This document shows positions 12,620-24,960 of a stretch of 64,000 nucleotides of DNA, one piece after another (position 1 is the first letter of the stretch; the number at the start of each line of letters is the position of its first letter). The notes under the pieces are model-generated. The model worked only from the letters and a program-made list of their open reading frames with translations, had not been told where the DNA came from and made no database searches. The position numbers and the translations under genes were made by a program. The DNA comes from Ursus arctos (taxonomy: Eukaryota > Chordata > Mammalia > Carnivora > Ursidae), in contig NW_026622952.1 of the NCBI RefSeq assembly GCF_023065955.2, positions 29,436,313 to 29,500,312 of the forward strand, in the 5' to 3' direction.

Positions 12620-13650
12620 TAAGCGACACTATCTGTAGGATTTGCATTCTTTATTTCTTTAATGTTTGCTAGAATTCACCAATAGAGCCATCTGAGACTC
12701 ATGTTTTAGTTGTGGGGAGATTCTGATGACAAATTCAACTCCATTATTACAGGGCTACTCACATTTTCTATCATGTCAGTTTTGAAACTTGTGTTTTTCA
12801 AGGAATTTGTCTATTTGAGCTAAATTGTCATGCACATTGTCATAAAGTTGTTCAAAATAGTCCCATCTTATTCCTCTAATATCTATAGTATTTTTAAAAA
12901 GCCCTCTCATTTATTCCTGAAAATAGATTTAGTTTTCTTTTTAACTTTTTTGTCCTTATTGATCTAGCTATAGTTTGATGGACTTTATTCATCTTTTCAG
13001 ATACTTCTGGTTTCATTGGTTTTCTACATTGTTCATTTTTTATTTCTTGGTTTATACTTATATTTATTATTTTTGTCCTTTTGTATATTTGGGTTTAAAT
13101 TGCTTTTCTTTTTCTAGCTTCTTAAGGTAGGAATTTAGAGTGACCTTAAATCTTTTTTTTAATCTTTAAAATCTTTTTTTTCTTTCCTAATTTAAGAATT
13201 TTCTTTTTAAATACCGCTTTAGCAGCATCCCGCAAATGCTCAGAGGCTATATTTTCATTAACTTTAGTCAAATTAAGTTTCATTTCCTTCGTGATTTTTT
13301 TTTTATCTTTGATCTCTTTGACATTTAGAAGGGAGTTCTTTAATTTGCAAATGTTTGGGCTAATCTAGGTATCTTATGCTATTGATATCTACATTAATTC
13401 TATCCTTATCAGTTAACACGCTTTAAAACATCAAGCCTTTTAAATTTATTGAATAAGGTTCATTTCCCAACATATGATTTATCTTGGAGATTTTATTATC
13501 TGCGCTTAATGAAGGATGGTAAAATCTCCTTTGGATTTGTCTGTTTATCTTGTTAGTTCTACCAGCGTTTGCTTTGAGTTTTTACTATCAACATAGCTTA
13601 TCCTTCAGGTTTGAACTCTCAAGGCCACCATGTGAAGAATAATGGCAGAT
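12620..13650 (-). mobile_element. LINE-1 fragment, antisense ORF2
   Basis: The + strand carries the reverse complement of L1 ORF2: 'agaattcaccaatagagcca' near 12672, 'gcatcccgcaaatgctcaga' near 13226 and 'agaagggagttctttaattt' near 13328. It is diverged and full of stops. No L1 ends are visible, so this is an internal fragment of an old copy. Confidence 0.75.
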
Positions 13651-14055
13651 TCATCGCTTTTGACTTTGTATCCAGTGTTGCCAACCTAGCACCCTCCCTA
13701 GCCTTTCTGCATGTATGAGTAATTGGGTGGTTGGTGTTGCTGTTTGGGGGCACTGTGGAGGAATGAACCTGAGCAACACACGCTCAGGACCCCATTACTC
13801 CTTGAGAACATCAGCTCTGTGCGCTAAAGCTACATTAAATAAAATCCACTTCTAATCAAGCCAAATAAGGATAAGAAGGCATGGTGTACAAAATAACAAT
13901 CGGAATGTCATAGGCATCACCAAACCAGAATGGATACTGGTAAATATCTTGAAGCAACATGTGACAGAACGTGCTGCTTGCCTACCCAATATCCATCCTC
14001 TCCTTTGTTTTTACCAAAAGAACCCTCATTTACTTTGTATTGGCAATACAGCTAA

Positions 14056-14203
14056 AGAAGAGAGGAGAAGAGAAGAGAAGAGAGGAGAAGAGAGGAGAAG
14101 AGAAGAGAAAGAAGAGAAGAGAAGAGAAGAGAAGAGAAGAGAAGAGAAGAGAAGAGAAGAGAAGAGAGCAAAGGAAAGAAGAAAAAGAAAAGAAAAGAAA
14201 AAG
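14056..14203. repeat. (GAGAA)n purine-only microsatellite
   Basis: About 110 bases of GAGAA/GAGGA pentamers run from 14056 to 14168, followed by an A-rich GAAAA-type tail to 14203. All bases on the + strand are purines apart from one C in the tail. Long apparent open frames across it (repeated R-E-E-K) are products of the repeat and not genes. Confidence 0.95.
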
Positions 14204-14581
14204 TATCTACACCAATTTTCAGACTCTATTACAGCAATGACTGATCCTATGACATTGTTTGGTCAATGAAATAAGCTGAAACCTACCAGGAATTTCTATG
14301 TAGTTTTGCTTTCCTGACATAGGTGCCAGCCCTTCCTCCTCATAGTTTTCTTATTCCTCTTGCCTAGAACACAGAAGGATGTTCTATAGAGGTAGAGAAT
14401 GCTATCTTGGAACCATGAAGTAACCGTGAGGATGAAGGAACAGAAAGACAAAATAAGGCCAGGATGTTGATGATATCATGCCACAACACCAACCTCACTA
14501 CCAAGTCCAGACTTAATATACGAGAAAAAGAAACCCCTATTTGTGAAGCTACCATAATTGTGTTTCCGTTACATACATTCT

Positions 14582-14590
14582 GTGTATATG

Positions 14591-14634
<44 letters not shown>

Positions 14635-14686
14635 TACATATATATATACACACACACACATATATACATACATATATATATATATA

Positions 14687-14718
<32 letters not shown>

Positions 14719-14722
14719 TATA
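14582..14722. repeat. Compound (CA)n/(TA)n microsatellite
   Basis: Two CA tracts (about 14592-14628 and 14693-14720) flank a TA/CA mixture of 'tatatatata' and 'cacatatata' blocks. Several overlapping reading frames over it are low-complexity artefacts. Confidence 0.95.
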
Positions 14723-14729
14723 ATCCGTA

Positions 14730-16570
14730 ACTAATACCAAAAGAGAAGTTCTTAAGAAATTCACGAATCTATCAGAAGCCAAATTCAAACTTCTGCTGGA
14801 GACTTACAATGCTACATTTTCTACTCTTCTAGAATAGTTTCTATAAAGAAAAATCCTTTAAACTTTCTAGGTTATCAATCAAGAACTCTGTGCAGACTTT
14901 CTCCCATCAGGCATCATTGGGGTAATCAGAAATCCTCCAAGTAGTGGTTTTCTCCTTTGAAATATCATTCCTTTTTCTAAAATGAAGCACTAAATCCAGG
15001 CGACACTGAGGAAGATTATTGACTGCCCTGCTGTAAAACAATTCAACTTCCTATACAGTTTGAAAGACACTCTAAGGTGAAATTTGTACAAAATTATTTC
15101 CTTATCTGGAATCCTTGCAAATGTTTCTGTAACTTGCTTGGCCTTTTCTATCTGAGTTGATGTCATGCTTACTGTAACTTCCCTTCTGGGAGTTTTGAAT
15201 TCCCAATGTGCAGTGCTAATCCATCCCTTTCACATTAGCACTCAACCTCGGAAGCAAGTCCTGATGTGCGTGTGCTGAGGAATTAATCACACCATTGATA
15301 ATCAAGCTGTCACATAACGTCTGCTGAAGCAAACCTCCACATCTCAAGTAGACTGTAATTCCTGTCGGCATTTAGGATATGGTTCTGATGCCTTAGTCGA
15401 GTTAATCCAGGAAGAGAATGCAGAGTTTCTCAGCTTTGCTAACAAACGTAGAATATTTTCTAAAGGTGGATGCTTACCCCTGAAAGACTGAAACACGTAC
15501 ACGTGCGCGCATGCGCACAGGCACACACACCTTCCCCCTGAGCATTTTCCAATTGCTTCACAAATGAGAATAGTGGAACAGAAAAATCTCAGGTGTCAGT
15601 ATTTAGCAAGTAAGCAAAAAGGCCAGAATTTTAAATGTCTAATTGCTTTGGGTCTGATAAACCTTTCAAGTCCAAGACATTAATAATGGAAAATAGAGCC
15701 TGTTGTGGCCTAATCACTAGCTCAAATTGGGTCCAAGCCAACAATAATTAGATGAGAAATGCCAAAGAATCCTTCTTGAGGCTTATCAGATAAACTCTGA
15801 ACCTTGGCTGCGTAAAATGAACAATATCAAAATATTGTTCTTGGTTTTTCTAATGGGTTTCAAGACATCTACAAATAGGATTGAGTTTTTTTGTTGACCT
15901 TGGAAGCTGATTAAAATTATATGCTAAAAATTAGGGCAAGAAGTGATCTTGTATTTGGCTGTTGAAATGGACCCCCCTGTTCTGTTAGGAATATGAATCC
16001 ATTTTACTATATTCTAACTATTGTGTTCTCATTAAGACATCAAACACAATGGATTGGACTCAGTCACCTTCTAAGATTTCTCCTTGTTTTATTACATAGG
16101 TAGAGATGGATACGCACATAGCTGACAAGTTATCCCCAGGTATATGAATGTGATTGAGAAGGATAGAGCACACCCAGCTGTCTTAAACTAGCTCACTATA
16201 TTTATATTTGACCTTCAGCTATTGACATAACCTGCTTCTATATGGTCTGTCAAGCTCAGGATTGAGTGGTTTTGCTCAGACTTTGCACACCTTTGATCGC
16301 TTCATGCTAGCAAGGTCCATCTGTTGCTGTCATTCCTCAGCTCTCAATTTCAGTGTTGCCTGAACTTCAAATCATGCTTCAACACAATCTGGTAGAGTTT
16401 GGAGTGTCCACAATTAGATGACAAGGCATAAATGGCATAATTGAAGCATTTCTGTTTTAAAATCCAGGTTGATTCTCCAGTGTCTTCTTGGTAGTGGCCT
16501 AAAATGACTGAATGGCCCTTGGTCTAAAGTGACTGAACCCCTGCCTGGGATGCTAGTTAAAAGCTAGTAA
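14730..16570. other. Intergenic, nothing recognised
   Basis: No gene, RNA or firm repeat assignment. A short alternating purine-pyrimidine patch ('acgtgcgcgcatgcgcacag') lies near 15501 and could adopt Z-DNA; no function is implied. Confidence 0.45.
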
Positions 16571-16576
16571 GATTTT

Positions 16577-16766
16577 GGAGTGGTTGGGTGGCCAAGTCTA
16601 TTAAGTGTCTGCCTTCGGCTCAGGTCATGATCCTGGGTCCTGGGATCGAGCCCTGCATTGGGCTCCCCACTGAGCAGGGAGCCTGCTTCTCCCTTTCCCT
16701 CTGCCCCTACCCCAGCTTGTGCGCACGCTCTTTCTGTCTATCTCAAATAAATAAATAAAATCTTTT
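16577..16766 (+). mobile_element. CAN-SINE, sense
   Basis: Head 'tggttgggtggccaagtcta', body 'cagggagcctgcttctccct' and tail 'caaataaataaataaaatct'. The head is diverged and no obvious duplication is present. Confidence 0.88.
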
Positions 16767-17487
16767 AAATAATGCTGTTAAGATATGTATTTGTCAGCTT
16801 TTATTTCTTAAGGGGATCTCCTCACTAAATCCACCCCCCACATTCTGACCCAGTCAAGGCTGATAACTGTTGCCCCTTTACCTTCCCTTTAGTGGGAATC
16901 CCACATATTTGAAAAATGATTATCGTGATGTATCTTCTCACTGGAACAGATATGGTCCCCACCAGAATTCTAATGATTATAGTAATCACCTTCTGGGAAC
17001 TGATCCCTTTTTGTCTTTCAATTTGACCAATAAAACATAGTTTATGTTGACATAATTATTTCAATTCTTTGCATTAATAATCTGACAGGAATTGTGGGGG
17101 AAATGTTCTTCAAAAATGGTTGGCAACCAAAATAACAATGCCACATGAAACAAATATACATTAAGTGTTAATGTTCTTAATCCTTTCCCAAACTGCCAAA
17201 AACTATGAATTTCAAAATTCTGCTGTGAAGCTGTAAAGCTCACTTATCTTATGATGAATCTCAGAAAATATTTAACCATGTAAGTCAGTTTCCTCTAGAA
17301 AATGTCATAACACAGCTTTGCTAACTAAATACCTCAGAGTTAGTTGAAATAGGGGCCTTTAAAGATTGGTAAGTCAAAGTTTAAAAGGCAGATAATTTTA
17401 TCTTGTGAAAGCTCTTCCAGAAAAAACAAAGATGGCATGAGTCATTTTATCAGCCTAATAGGTTGGTATAAAAATTGGATAAGGATG

Positions 17488-17678
17488 GGGTGCCTGGGTG
17501 GCTCAGTCAGTTGGGCGTCTGCCTTTGTCTCGGGTCATAGTCCTGGGGTCCTGGGATCAAGCCCTGAGTCAAGCTCTCTGCTCGGTGGGGAGCCTGCTTC
17601 TCCCTCTCCCCCACCACTTGTGTTCTCTCTCTCTCATGCCCTCTCTCTCTCTCTGTCATAAATGAAAAAATCTTTTAG
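17488..17678 (+). mobile_element. CAN-SINE, sense, perfect target duplication
   Basis: It starts 'gggtgcctgggtggctcagt' and ends with 'aatgaaaaaatctttta'. A perfect 17-bp duplication 'aaaattggataaggatg' lies at 17471-17487 and 17679-17695. The body holds a CT run near 17620-17655. Confidence 0.95.
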
Positions 17679-18499
17679 AAAATTGGATAAGGATGATATA
17701 AAGGAAGAAAGCAGTAAATAGTCTTAGTTCACTTCTGAACACAAATGAGAAAATATGAAATAAAACAGTAGCCAAATAAATTCATAATCGGTTAAGAATG
17801 ATACAATATGAATTGATAGGATTATCCTGGGAATGCTACAATGGTTTACTGATCAAAATTCTATCAATGTAATTCATCATAATAATGGACTAAACAAGAA
17901 AAATAAATGATCTCAGTAGATACAGAAAGCTTTTAATAAGTTTTGCGGTTATGTACTGATAAAACAGATGAAAAACTAAGAAAACTGAGAACAAATATGA
18001 TGTCTTTAACTTGATAAAAGTATTTACTTAAAAGGATCAGCTAGATAGTGCTTATTGAAGAAATTTTGAACTCAACAAAGCAAGGATATCTCTTATCACC
18101 ACTACTATTCAATATAGTACTGAAGGCCCCAGCCAACACAATAAGACAAGGAAAATAATAAGGAATGATAAGAATTGGAAAGGAAGAGATAAAACTGTCA
18201 TTATTTGGAAATGATAAGATCATCTACATAGAAAACCCAACAGAATGAACAAATTAGGACATCTAATAAAAGAGTTAAGTGAATTGCCAGATACAATATA
18301 ACCTTCAAAGATTAATAGCATTTTTCTACTAGTCTCAAAATATTGGTTCCCCTAAAAATTGATAAATAAAACTTAAAAAAACAATCTTTAAAAAGCAAGC
18401 CAACTCATCCTATGAGCCTAGAATGACCCCAATATTTATTTATAAATTGCAATTACATAATTTACATACAAACTAGTGTATATACTATGAGCAAGATTG

Positions 18500-18720
18500 C
18501 CTTGGGTTCAAATCTTGGTTCTGTTACTTACTGCTTATGTGAACTTAGGCGAATTACATAATTACTCTCTGCCTCACTCTTCTTGTCTGTGAAATGAAAA
18601 TAATAATAATAATAATAGCAACACTTAACCACTTAAGATATTGTGAGGATAAAGTAAATTCATACTTGGAAAGCATTTGTAGTACCTAGCACAAAGTTAG
18701 TGACTCCTAAAAATTAACTC
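18500..18720 (+). repeat. MIR element between two L1 pieces
   Basis: The order matches a MIR: 'gccttgggttcaaatcttgg', 'acttaggcgaattacataat', 'tgaaatgaaaataataataa', then 'ttgtgaggataaagta'. An AAT microsatellite (about 18597-18616) arose in it. Confidence 0.6.
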
Positions 18721-19302
18721 TTCTTATTATTACAGAACTCATGTATTAATACATTAGATACTATTTGCCTAAACATAAAAATGTTAAAGTAAAATTTAAA
18801 AAATAAACATACAAAGAAGTGTTAATATTTTCCTCTCTTCCCCCAGCTGGGCATATACGTTTCATATTGAAGTCTAGCAGCTCACACAGAAATACAACAA
18901 CAACTAAAACTATAATAGAAAATAAAATACCATTTAAAATAGCAACCCAAACAATGAAACAACTAGTAATTAAACCAAGGAAGAAAACACAATATTTTTA
19001 CATAGAAAATTGTAAAATTTCTAGAGTTGATTAAATGAGACCTTAATAAAAGCAGACAGGTTAACATTGTAAAACTATGAATGGTTTCCCAAGCTTACCT
19101 ACATATTTAATGTATTTGTAATCAATATTTCAGTGAAATTTTGGGGAGAACAGGAAACATGTCTAAATATAACTTGTAAGCTTAAACATTCTTATGAAGC
19201 TAGTATAATTTTGAGAAGGAAGACTGAAAAGTAGGAACTCAGAAGACATTAAGACACAGTATATTATCACAGTCATAAAAATCGTTTAGAATTGGTGCAG
19301 GA

Positions 19303-19499
19303 GGGGTGCCTGGGTAGCGCAGTCGTTAAGCGTCTGCCTTTGGCTCAGGGCGTGATCCTGGCATTCCCAGATAGAGTCCCACATCGGGCTTCTCCGCTGG
19401 GAACCTGCTTCTTCCTCTCCCACTCCCCTGCTGTGTTCCCTCTCTCGCTGGCTGTCTCTCTGTCACATAAATAAATAAAATCTTTAAAAAAAAAAAAAA
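19303..19499 (+). mobile_element. CAN-SINE, sense, inserted in L1
   Basis: Head 'ggggtgcctgggtagcgcag', bear-like 'gtcgttaagcgtctgcc', body 'cctgcttcttcctctcccac', tail 'cacataaataaataaaatct' and an A-run. A perfect 15-bp duplication 'agaattggtgcagga' flanks it at 19288-19302 and 19500-19514. Confidence 0.95.
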
Positions 19500-19730
19500 A
19501 GAATTGGTGCAGGAACAGATAGATCAATGAAACACAATAGAGAGACCAAACATATTTGTATATTAAGGATAACTTTGCATATGACAATGATGGCATCATA
19601 GCCTAAAGACTTAAATATAAGCATAAGTGTTTTAATCACATTTCCCTAAGTTATGCAGTGTAACGAACCATCCCAAAATCTCAGTGGCTTCCAACAATAA
19701 ACATTGTATTTCTCCTTCATAAGTTTATTT

Positions 19731-19938
19731 GTTTTTTGTTTTTTGTGGGTTTTTTTTAAAGATTTTATTTATTTATTTGACAGAGAGAGAGACAGCCAGC
19801 GAGAGAGGGAACACAAGCAGGGGGAGTGGGAGAGGAAGAAGCAGGCTCATAGCAGAGGAGCCTGATGTGGGGCTTGATCCCAGGAATCAAGCCTTGAGCC
19901 GAAGGCAGACACTTAAAGACTGAGCCACCCAGGCGCCC
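19731..19938 (-). mobile_element. CAN-SINE, antisense
   Basis: T-run, 'aaagattttatttatttatt', 'gacagagagagagacagcca', and head end 'gagccacccaggcgccc'. Left flank 'ctccttcataagttta' and right flank 'ctcctccacaagttta' form an imperfect duplication. Confidence 0.93.
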
Positions 19939-20359
19939 CTCCTCCACAAGTTTATGATCAGTTAAGAGAATTCACACTCCACTGAGCAAAGGTAGTCACA
20001 TGGCTGGTCCTGACAGTGGTGTGGTGAAGTCTATTCCTCTATAGCAACACATGGCAGGGGTAGGGTTAGTGATATTGCTTTGAAGAAGTGAGTAATAATT
20101 GGGAATGATAATTAACAGATCATAAGAAAACTATAGATAAAGTTAATAGAAAAAATGTAGAAAGATATTTTATGACAATGAAATGACCTTAGAGGGGGAG
20201 GGGAGTATGAATCATAATGTGAAATCCTGATAAATTTGAATATATCAAAAATAAAACTTTCTATTCAAAATAGAAAAAGTTAGCTGATGTCTAAGGGAAG
20301 GGGGAAGGAAAGTAGCATTATTCAAGGGATTATTTTCTGGAGTATAACAAGAACTCATA

Positions 20360-20460
20360 TAAATCACTAGTTTATAAACTTCAAGAGAGCAGGAATTTTT
20401 TCGTTTCCTGCCTTGCTCACTGTCGTATCTACAGTGCTCAGATAAGTGCCTGGCAATATT
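20360..20460 (+). repeat. L2 3'-end fragment
   Basis: 'aacttcaagagagcaggaat' followed by 'gtgcctggcaatattg' matches the order of an L2 3' end. Diverged. Confidence 0.5.
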
Positions 20461-20524
20461 GACATCTCCTTTACTGTTTATTCTGCCTCGAGATTTGCTT
20501 CCCATCTCTCCCATCCTCCAAAAC

Positions 20525-20985
20525 AGATAAATTAATTTCCTATTGCTTGCTATACAAGTTAAGCGCCCTAACACAACACAAATGTATTCTCCAACTATTC
20601 CGGAAGTCAAAAGTCCAAGACCAGTCTTATTGGCCCGACATCAAGGGGTCAGCAGGGCTGGCTCCTTTCGGAGACTCTCAGGGAGACTCTGTCCTTGCCC
20701 CTTCTAGCTGCTAGAGGCCACCTACATCCCTTGGCTCATGGCTTCTTCTTCCATCTTCAAAGGCATCAGCCTGGTGTCACCACGTCTCCTTCATTGACTG
20801 CTTCTGTGCTCACATTACCTTTTCCATCTCTGACTCTCCTGCTTCCCCCTTATCAGCACTTATGATTACATTGAGCCCCCCTGGATAACCCAGGCTATTC
20901 ACTGAACCCCAGAATCCTTAGTCATATCTGCAAAATCTCTTTTGCCGTGTAAGGAAACATAGGCACAAGTTCCAAGGATGAGTAC
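20525..20985 (-). repeat. MaLR LTR (MLT1-like), antisense
   Basis: On the + strand it reads 'ttaatttcctattgcttgct', 'cacaacacaaatgtattctc', 'ctagaggccacctacatccc' and 'tgattacattgagccccc', which is the reverse complement of an MLT1-type LTR. It is a solo, old and diverged LTR with no internal retroviral sequence next to it. Confidence 0.65.
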
Positions 20986-21024
20986 GTGAACTTGGGGAGA
21001 GGTCCATCAATCAGCATAACACGC

Positions 21025-21218
21025 CAGGGTTTCTCAACGTCAGCACTGTGGACATTTTGGGCCAGAGACTTCTTTGTTGTGGTGGCATGTCCTGTGCATT
21101 GTAAGCTATTTTGCAGCATCCCTGCCCTCTGCCCATTAGATGCCAATAGCACTCCCTTCCCCCTAGATGTGACCAACTGTCCCCAAACGGGCCAAATCGC
21201 CCTGGTTGAGAATCACTG
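21025..21218. mobile_element. hAT-type MITE with terminal inverted repeats
   Basis: The left end 'cagggtttctcaacgt' and right end 'ggttgagaatcactg' are imperfect inverted repeats about 194 bp apart. The interior ('ttttgggccagagacttctt', 'tgtcctgtgcattgtaagct', 'tagatgccaatagcact') matches a common mammalian Charlie-group MITE. It begins just after the adjoining MLT1-like LTR. Confidence 0.7.
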
Positions 21219-21239
21219 CTTCACACTGTTCTGGTGACC

Positions 21240-21755
21240 ATTAAGTGAAGTTTATGTAATCATGTCATTCTCCTGCATAAGATTTTTATTTGCTCCCTTA
21301 TTACTCTCAAAATAATATCCATACTTCTCTGCACATCGTCTTAGATTTTTCAAATGTTGGTTTGCTGACTTCCCTGGACTCCATCAGCCCTCACTTCCTG
21401 ACCTCTTGTCTTCCGGACATTCTTACAGTTCCCCTAATACGAAGTTTTCTCACACCTCCTGGCTTCAGAAATTGTTTCTTCCCCATCTGCCTGAAAATCC
21501 CCTTCTCCGACTCTTCATGAGATGCACTTCTCTCTCTTCCTCCTCAAAATGGGGCAGGGGTGTCTGGAATCCCAGGTCTCCTGGCCACATCTGCTTGTGG
21601 TGCTTGGAGCTTACCCGTTAGAGAACTCTTCTCCCTGCACTGGTCGGTGAGCTGCTTAGAACTCTGACTTTCATCTGTATCCATGGATCTAGCACACTTC
21701 CTGCAACGTAGGAGGAGCCCAGTGATTGTTTTTTGAATGAATGAGTAAATGGTGC
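21240..21755 (+). repeat. L2 fragment
   Basis: The order of L2 3' phrases is recognisable: 'aataatatccatacttctct', 'cacctcctggcttcagaaat', 'tctagcacacttcctgca', then 'ttgaatgaatgagtaaatgg'. Heavily diverged. Confidence 0.5.
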
Positions 21756-22830
21756 ATTTCATGCCTCAACCTGAATACATTCTCTGGAGGCTGAGACTGA
21801 TGAAGAATGTTGCCCCAAGATATTAACAAAAAAGTAACTCACTGTTCTGCTTCAGAATAGGAAAGAAATCAATTCTCCTATCCTCTCTCATGGAGGAAAA
21901 CCCTCATGAAGAGATTATGTTGGCTCTTCTGTGAGTGCTTAATAACTATTTCGTTATTGATGTCCCCCAAATCAGGTTCATGCTCAGAAACTACCTTTAC
22001 TTACTTAATATGGTTAAGTTACAAAACAAATGAGAAAAGTCCCTTCTGCGGAGAATCGTGCAAAACAAAGCTGGAATTAAAGCACCGCAACCCTAGATTT
22101 CACAGCACTCTGGAAAGATTCGATGTGTCAGGGTGGTTTCATGCATCACCTCAGAGCCCTTGGTTGATTCTGCAGTTTTGACTGTGACTTTGCTGGCAGA
22201 AAACTGTCACCTGGCACTTCCAGCCTTCTCGGTGGAACGAAATCCACTGCTCTGCAAATTCTCAACGTTTGCGATCTGCTTCAAACAATAAAACTGTCAA
22301 AATGGTTTCTGTTGCTGTGTGTTTTATTATTCTTCTGATCGTCTAATGTTAAAAGTTTCTCTTAATGGTTAGAAACTGGAGACTCTTTAGTAAATACCAC
22401 CAAAAACACCTGCACCTAATGTTCACTAATGACTGTTTCCTCTATTCAGAGCTCAAATTAAGAGGATGTTGAGAGGGGTGGATGTTATCTCTCTACTTGT
22501 TAAATATATTCAGGTAATTTATGTAAAACACAGAAATTAAAGAAATTTCCCCCTTGCTACATTTTTATCATTCCACCTAAAAAATCTGCCCAAGACTTTG
22601 TAAAGAGAAGGCTGAAAACAAAGTTGCGCTCTCCAAAATACGTCATAACTTAATACACTAAGGGAAGGTTTTTAAATTGTCTTTAATTCCTATATAAGGC
22701 TGACTAAAAGGTTGCTTTTCCTCTAAACCACCATTTCTTAAGTCATTGCCAAAAAATATCTGGTTGAAGGCCAGTGTAATATAATTGATGTTGCTGAAAA
22801 TATTTGGTGAGGACGATGGCTTCCTGGTTG
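21756..22830. other. Intergenic, nothing recognised
   Basis: No supportable gene. The 91-codon frame at 21906-22181 has no recognisable motif. Confidence 0.45.
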
Positions 22831-23020
22831 GATCCCAACTCTGTGGCCTTGAACAAATTACCTAACCTCTCTGGGCCTGTTCCTTCATTTGTAAAATGAA
22901 GATAAGAATAGTGCTAACCTCAGAGGATTATTGTGAGGATCAAGAGTCTGCATTTGCAGAACACTTTGAACGTTGCCTGGCACATAGAAGCATGAAATAA
23001 GTATCTGGGATAATTGTTAG
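22831..23020 (+). repeat. MIR element
   Basis: Clear MIR order: 'tggccttgaacaaattacct', 'aacctctctgggcctgttcc', 'gtaaaatgaagataagaata' and 'ttgcctggcacatagaagc'. Confidence 0.72.
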
Positions 23021-23126
23021 TGAAAACAGAGGAATTTTGAGCTAAGGATTCTTCAGTGTTATGAACTCGGCATTATGTAAGCAACTCTGCCCACCTACTA
23101 TGGCAGCTGTGACCCATCTGTTTCTT

Positions 23127-23321
23127 TCTTTTTTTTTTTTTTTTTAAGATTTTATTTATTTGAGAGAGAGAGAGAAAGAACAAGCAGGGGAGCAGCAGAG
23201 GGAGAGCGAGAAGCAGGCTCCCCACTGAGCAGGGAGCCTGATATGGGGCTCGATCCCAGGCCTCTGGCATCATGACCTGAGCTGAAGGCAGACACTTAAC
23301 CTACTGAGCTCCCCAGGCATC
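23127..23321 (-). mobile_element. CAN-SINE, antisense
   Basis: T-run, 'aagattttatttatttgaga', GA body, 'aagcaggctccccactgagc', and head ending 'gagctccccaggcatcc'. Flanks 'catctgtttctt' and 'catctatttctt' are an imperfect duplication. Confidence 0.93.
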
Positions 23322-23479
23322 CGCATCTATTTCTTAATGAAGAATAAGCCAATAAGGGATCCAAACTGCAGAGTGGGTTCCTCTCCATAGTTTGAAGTTC
23401 TGGATTTCAGTTGTTGTTGGCGTCCCTACATCTGCTCAAACGTTTCATGGTTGCCCATATCCCAGGAAAATGAGTTTTG

Positions 23480-23910
23480 CTCTTCCTTATCCTGGGCTCT
23501 CCACACAGAGGTCCCTAGGAATCTTTCCAGTGTTATCTACTACTACTCCCCTGCCTGACAATCTCTGCTTTAATCGCTGTGTCTTAAATACATCACATAT
23601 TTGCCTGTATTCCTCTTACTTAGAATACTCTTAGTTGACCTTTCTACTTACCTGGGGCCCTCCTTCTTAAAGGACTGGCTCAGACTCCATCATTTCTCTG
23701 AGCATCTCCTAGACATATTGCTTCTGAGTGATGTGTCCCTTCAATGAATTCTCTCAGTCTCTAAATCCTTTTTTGTACATAACATGGGCTCTCTCTTCCT
23801 TTTACATCTTTTAATGTCAGTATCCCTAACTACATTGTAATCTTTTGTGTGCAGCCTGACTCAGTGCCTCACGCAGAGCAGGCATTAAATATGTTTTTAT
23901 TAATGCAAAT
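23480..23910 (+). repeat. L2 fragment, diverged
   Basis: The end reads 'gtgcctcacgcagagcaggc' and 'attaaatatgtttttattaa', as in L2 3' ends. Upstream pieces follow L2 order loosely. Confidence 0.45.
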
Positions 23911-24094
23911 TTTTGGAAGTAAAATTCATCTTTATCTTTAGCTCCCCTCCATCTCTTTTTGGCGATTTCTTACCCTGTTCAACACGTTTTCCACTAGTGC
24001 TCTACATTAGTGACTGAGGTCCTGGAGAAAGCTATCTTTTCCAGTGTTTAAGACATCTTCATTTCATCTACACGTACCTGTGATGTTAGTGAAA

Positions 24095-24290
24095 ATAATA
24101 CCAGTCTCAGGGTCAGAAAATTTGGGTTTCATTTCTGTATCTTTGTTGGTCCCTACATGTGATCATGGAAAATAACCACTGGTTTGAAAGTCAATTCCTT
24201 TATCCATAAAATACAAATATTATCTATCCTATCATACAGGGTTATTGTGAAGATAAATTGATAGAAATGAATGTACAGAAAGGATTGTAT
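24095..24290 (+). repeat. MIR-like fragment
   Basis: 'tttatccataaaatacaaat' and 'agggttattgtgaagataaa' follow MIR order. Diverged. Confidence 0.45.
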
Positions 24291-24494
24291 ATGTGGTTGA
24301 TCAGATTTCCTCAAAAATACATCGAGATTTTTGGTTTGTTGATCTAATAAAGAAAGTATACCATAGGGAACTTAAGGTATTACCTATTTTTGTTAATGTT
24401 TATTTTAACAAGGACTTCTGAGACCAGAAAATCTCAATTCATAAGAATGACACTAAAGATATAAGAAAAGGTACTTGGGGGCAGAAAGTTCTAA

Positions 24495-24960
24495 TAATCA
24501 TAATTGAATTCAACAAATATTCGTTGAATGTTTATTATGTACGAAAGAACATCCTGAGTGCTATGGGAAGTCTAAAGATAAACAGAATACTCACTCGACT
24601 GTCTTCAAGGAATGAATCTAGTGGGAGACCGGTATGCACCCAATTAAATCTAACACCAGGTAGGTTTGGTAAAATCTAGGGGAAAACCAACTTCAGAAGA
24701 CAAGAAATTAATTCTGACTGTACCTGAAAGGTTTTTTAGAGGATATGCATTCAACTAGGATTTAAAGGTGGGAGAATGTCACTAAGCTAGGTTGAAGAGG
24801 AGTTAAAAAGAAAAAGTTAAGAATAATAGCATGAGCCAAGAAACAAAACACAGGAAATATTGTAAGAGTAGCAAACAGAATGTATCTTAATTCCTTGAAC
24901 TTGTAGGGTGTTTTACATTTCTCAAAGTGCTTTCAGATCTTATTATGTTATTTGGGAATT
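24495..24960 (-). repeat. L2 fragment, antisense
   Basis: The + strand reads 'ttcaacaaatattcgttgaa', 'catcctgagtgctatgggaa' and 'gaatctagtgggagacc', the reverse complement of the L2 3' end. Confidence 0.5.

Larger units (their letters stand above)
17800..19620 (+). mobile_element. LINE-1 ORF2 relic, interrupted by a SINE
   Basis: 17800-18360 follows the reverse-transcriptase part of L1 ORF2 ('caaagcaaggatatctctta', then 'cactactattcaatatagta'). The position of the catalytic FADD motif reads 'tttggaaatgataag', so it has decayed. 18850-19600 continues the L1 order through 'acagatagatcaatgaaaca'. A MIR-like block sits at 18500-18720 between the two pieces, and a CAN-SINE at 19303-19499 is inserted with its own duplication. 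Many stops; dead copy. Confidence 0.75.

Noticed and set aside
13949..14269. Glu/Arg/Lys-rich frames of 89-106 codons
   Set aside because: Translation of the GAGAA microsatellite.
14364..14788. Val/Cys/Thr/His-rich frames of 79-117 codons on both strands
   Set aside because: Translation of the CA/TA microsatellite and its flanks.
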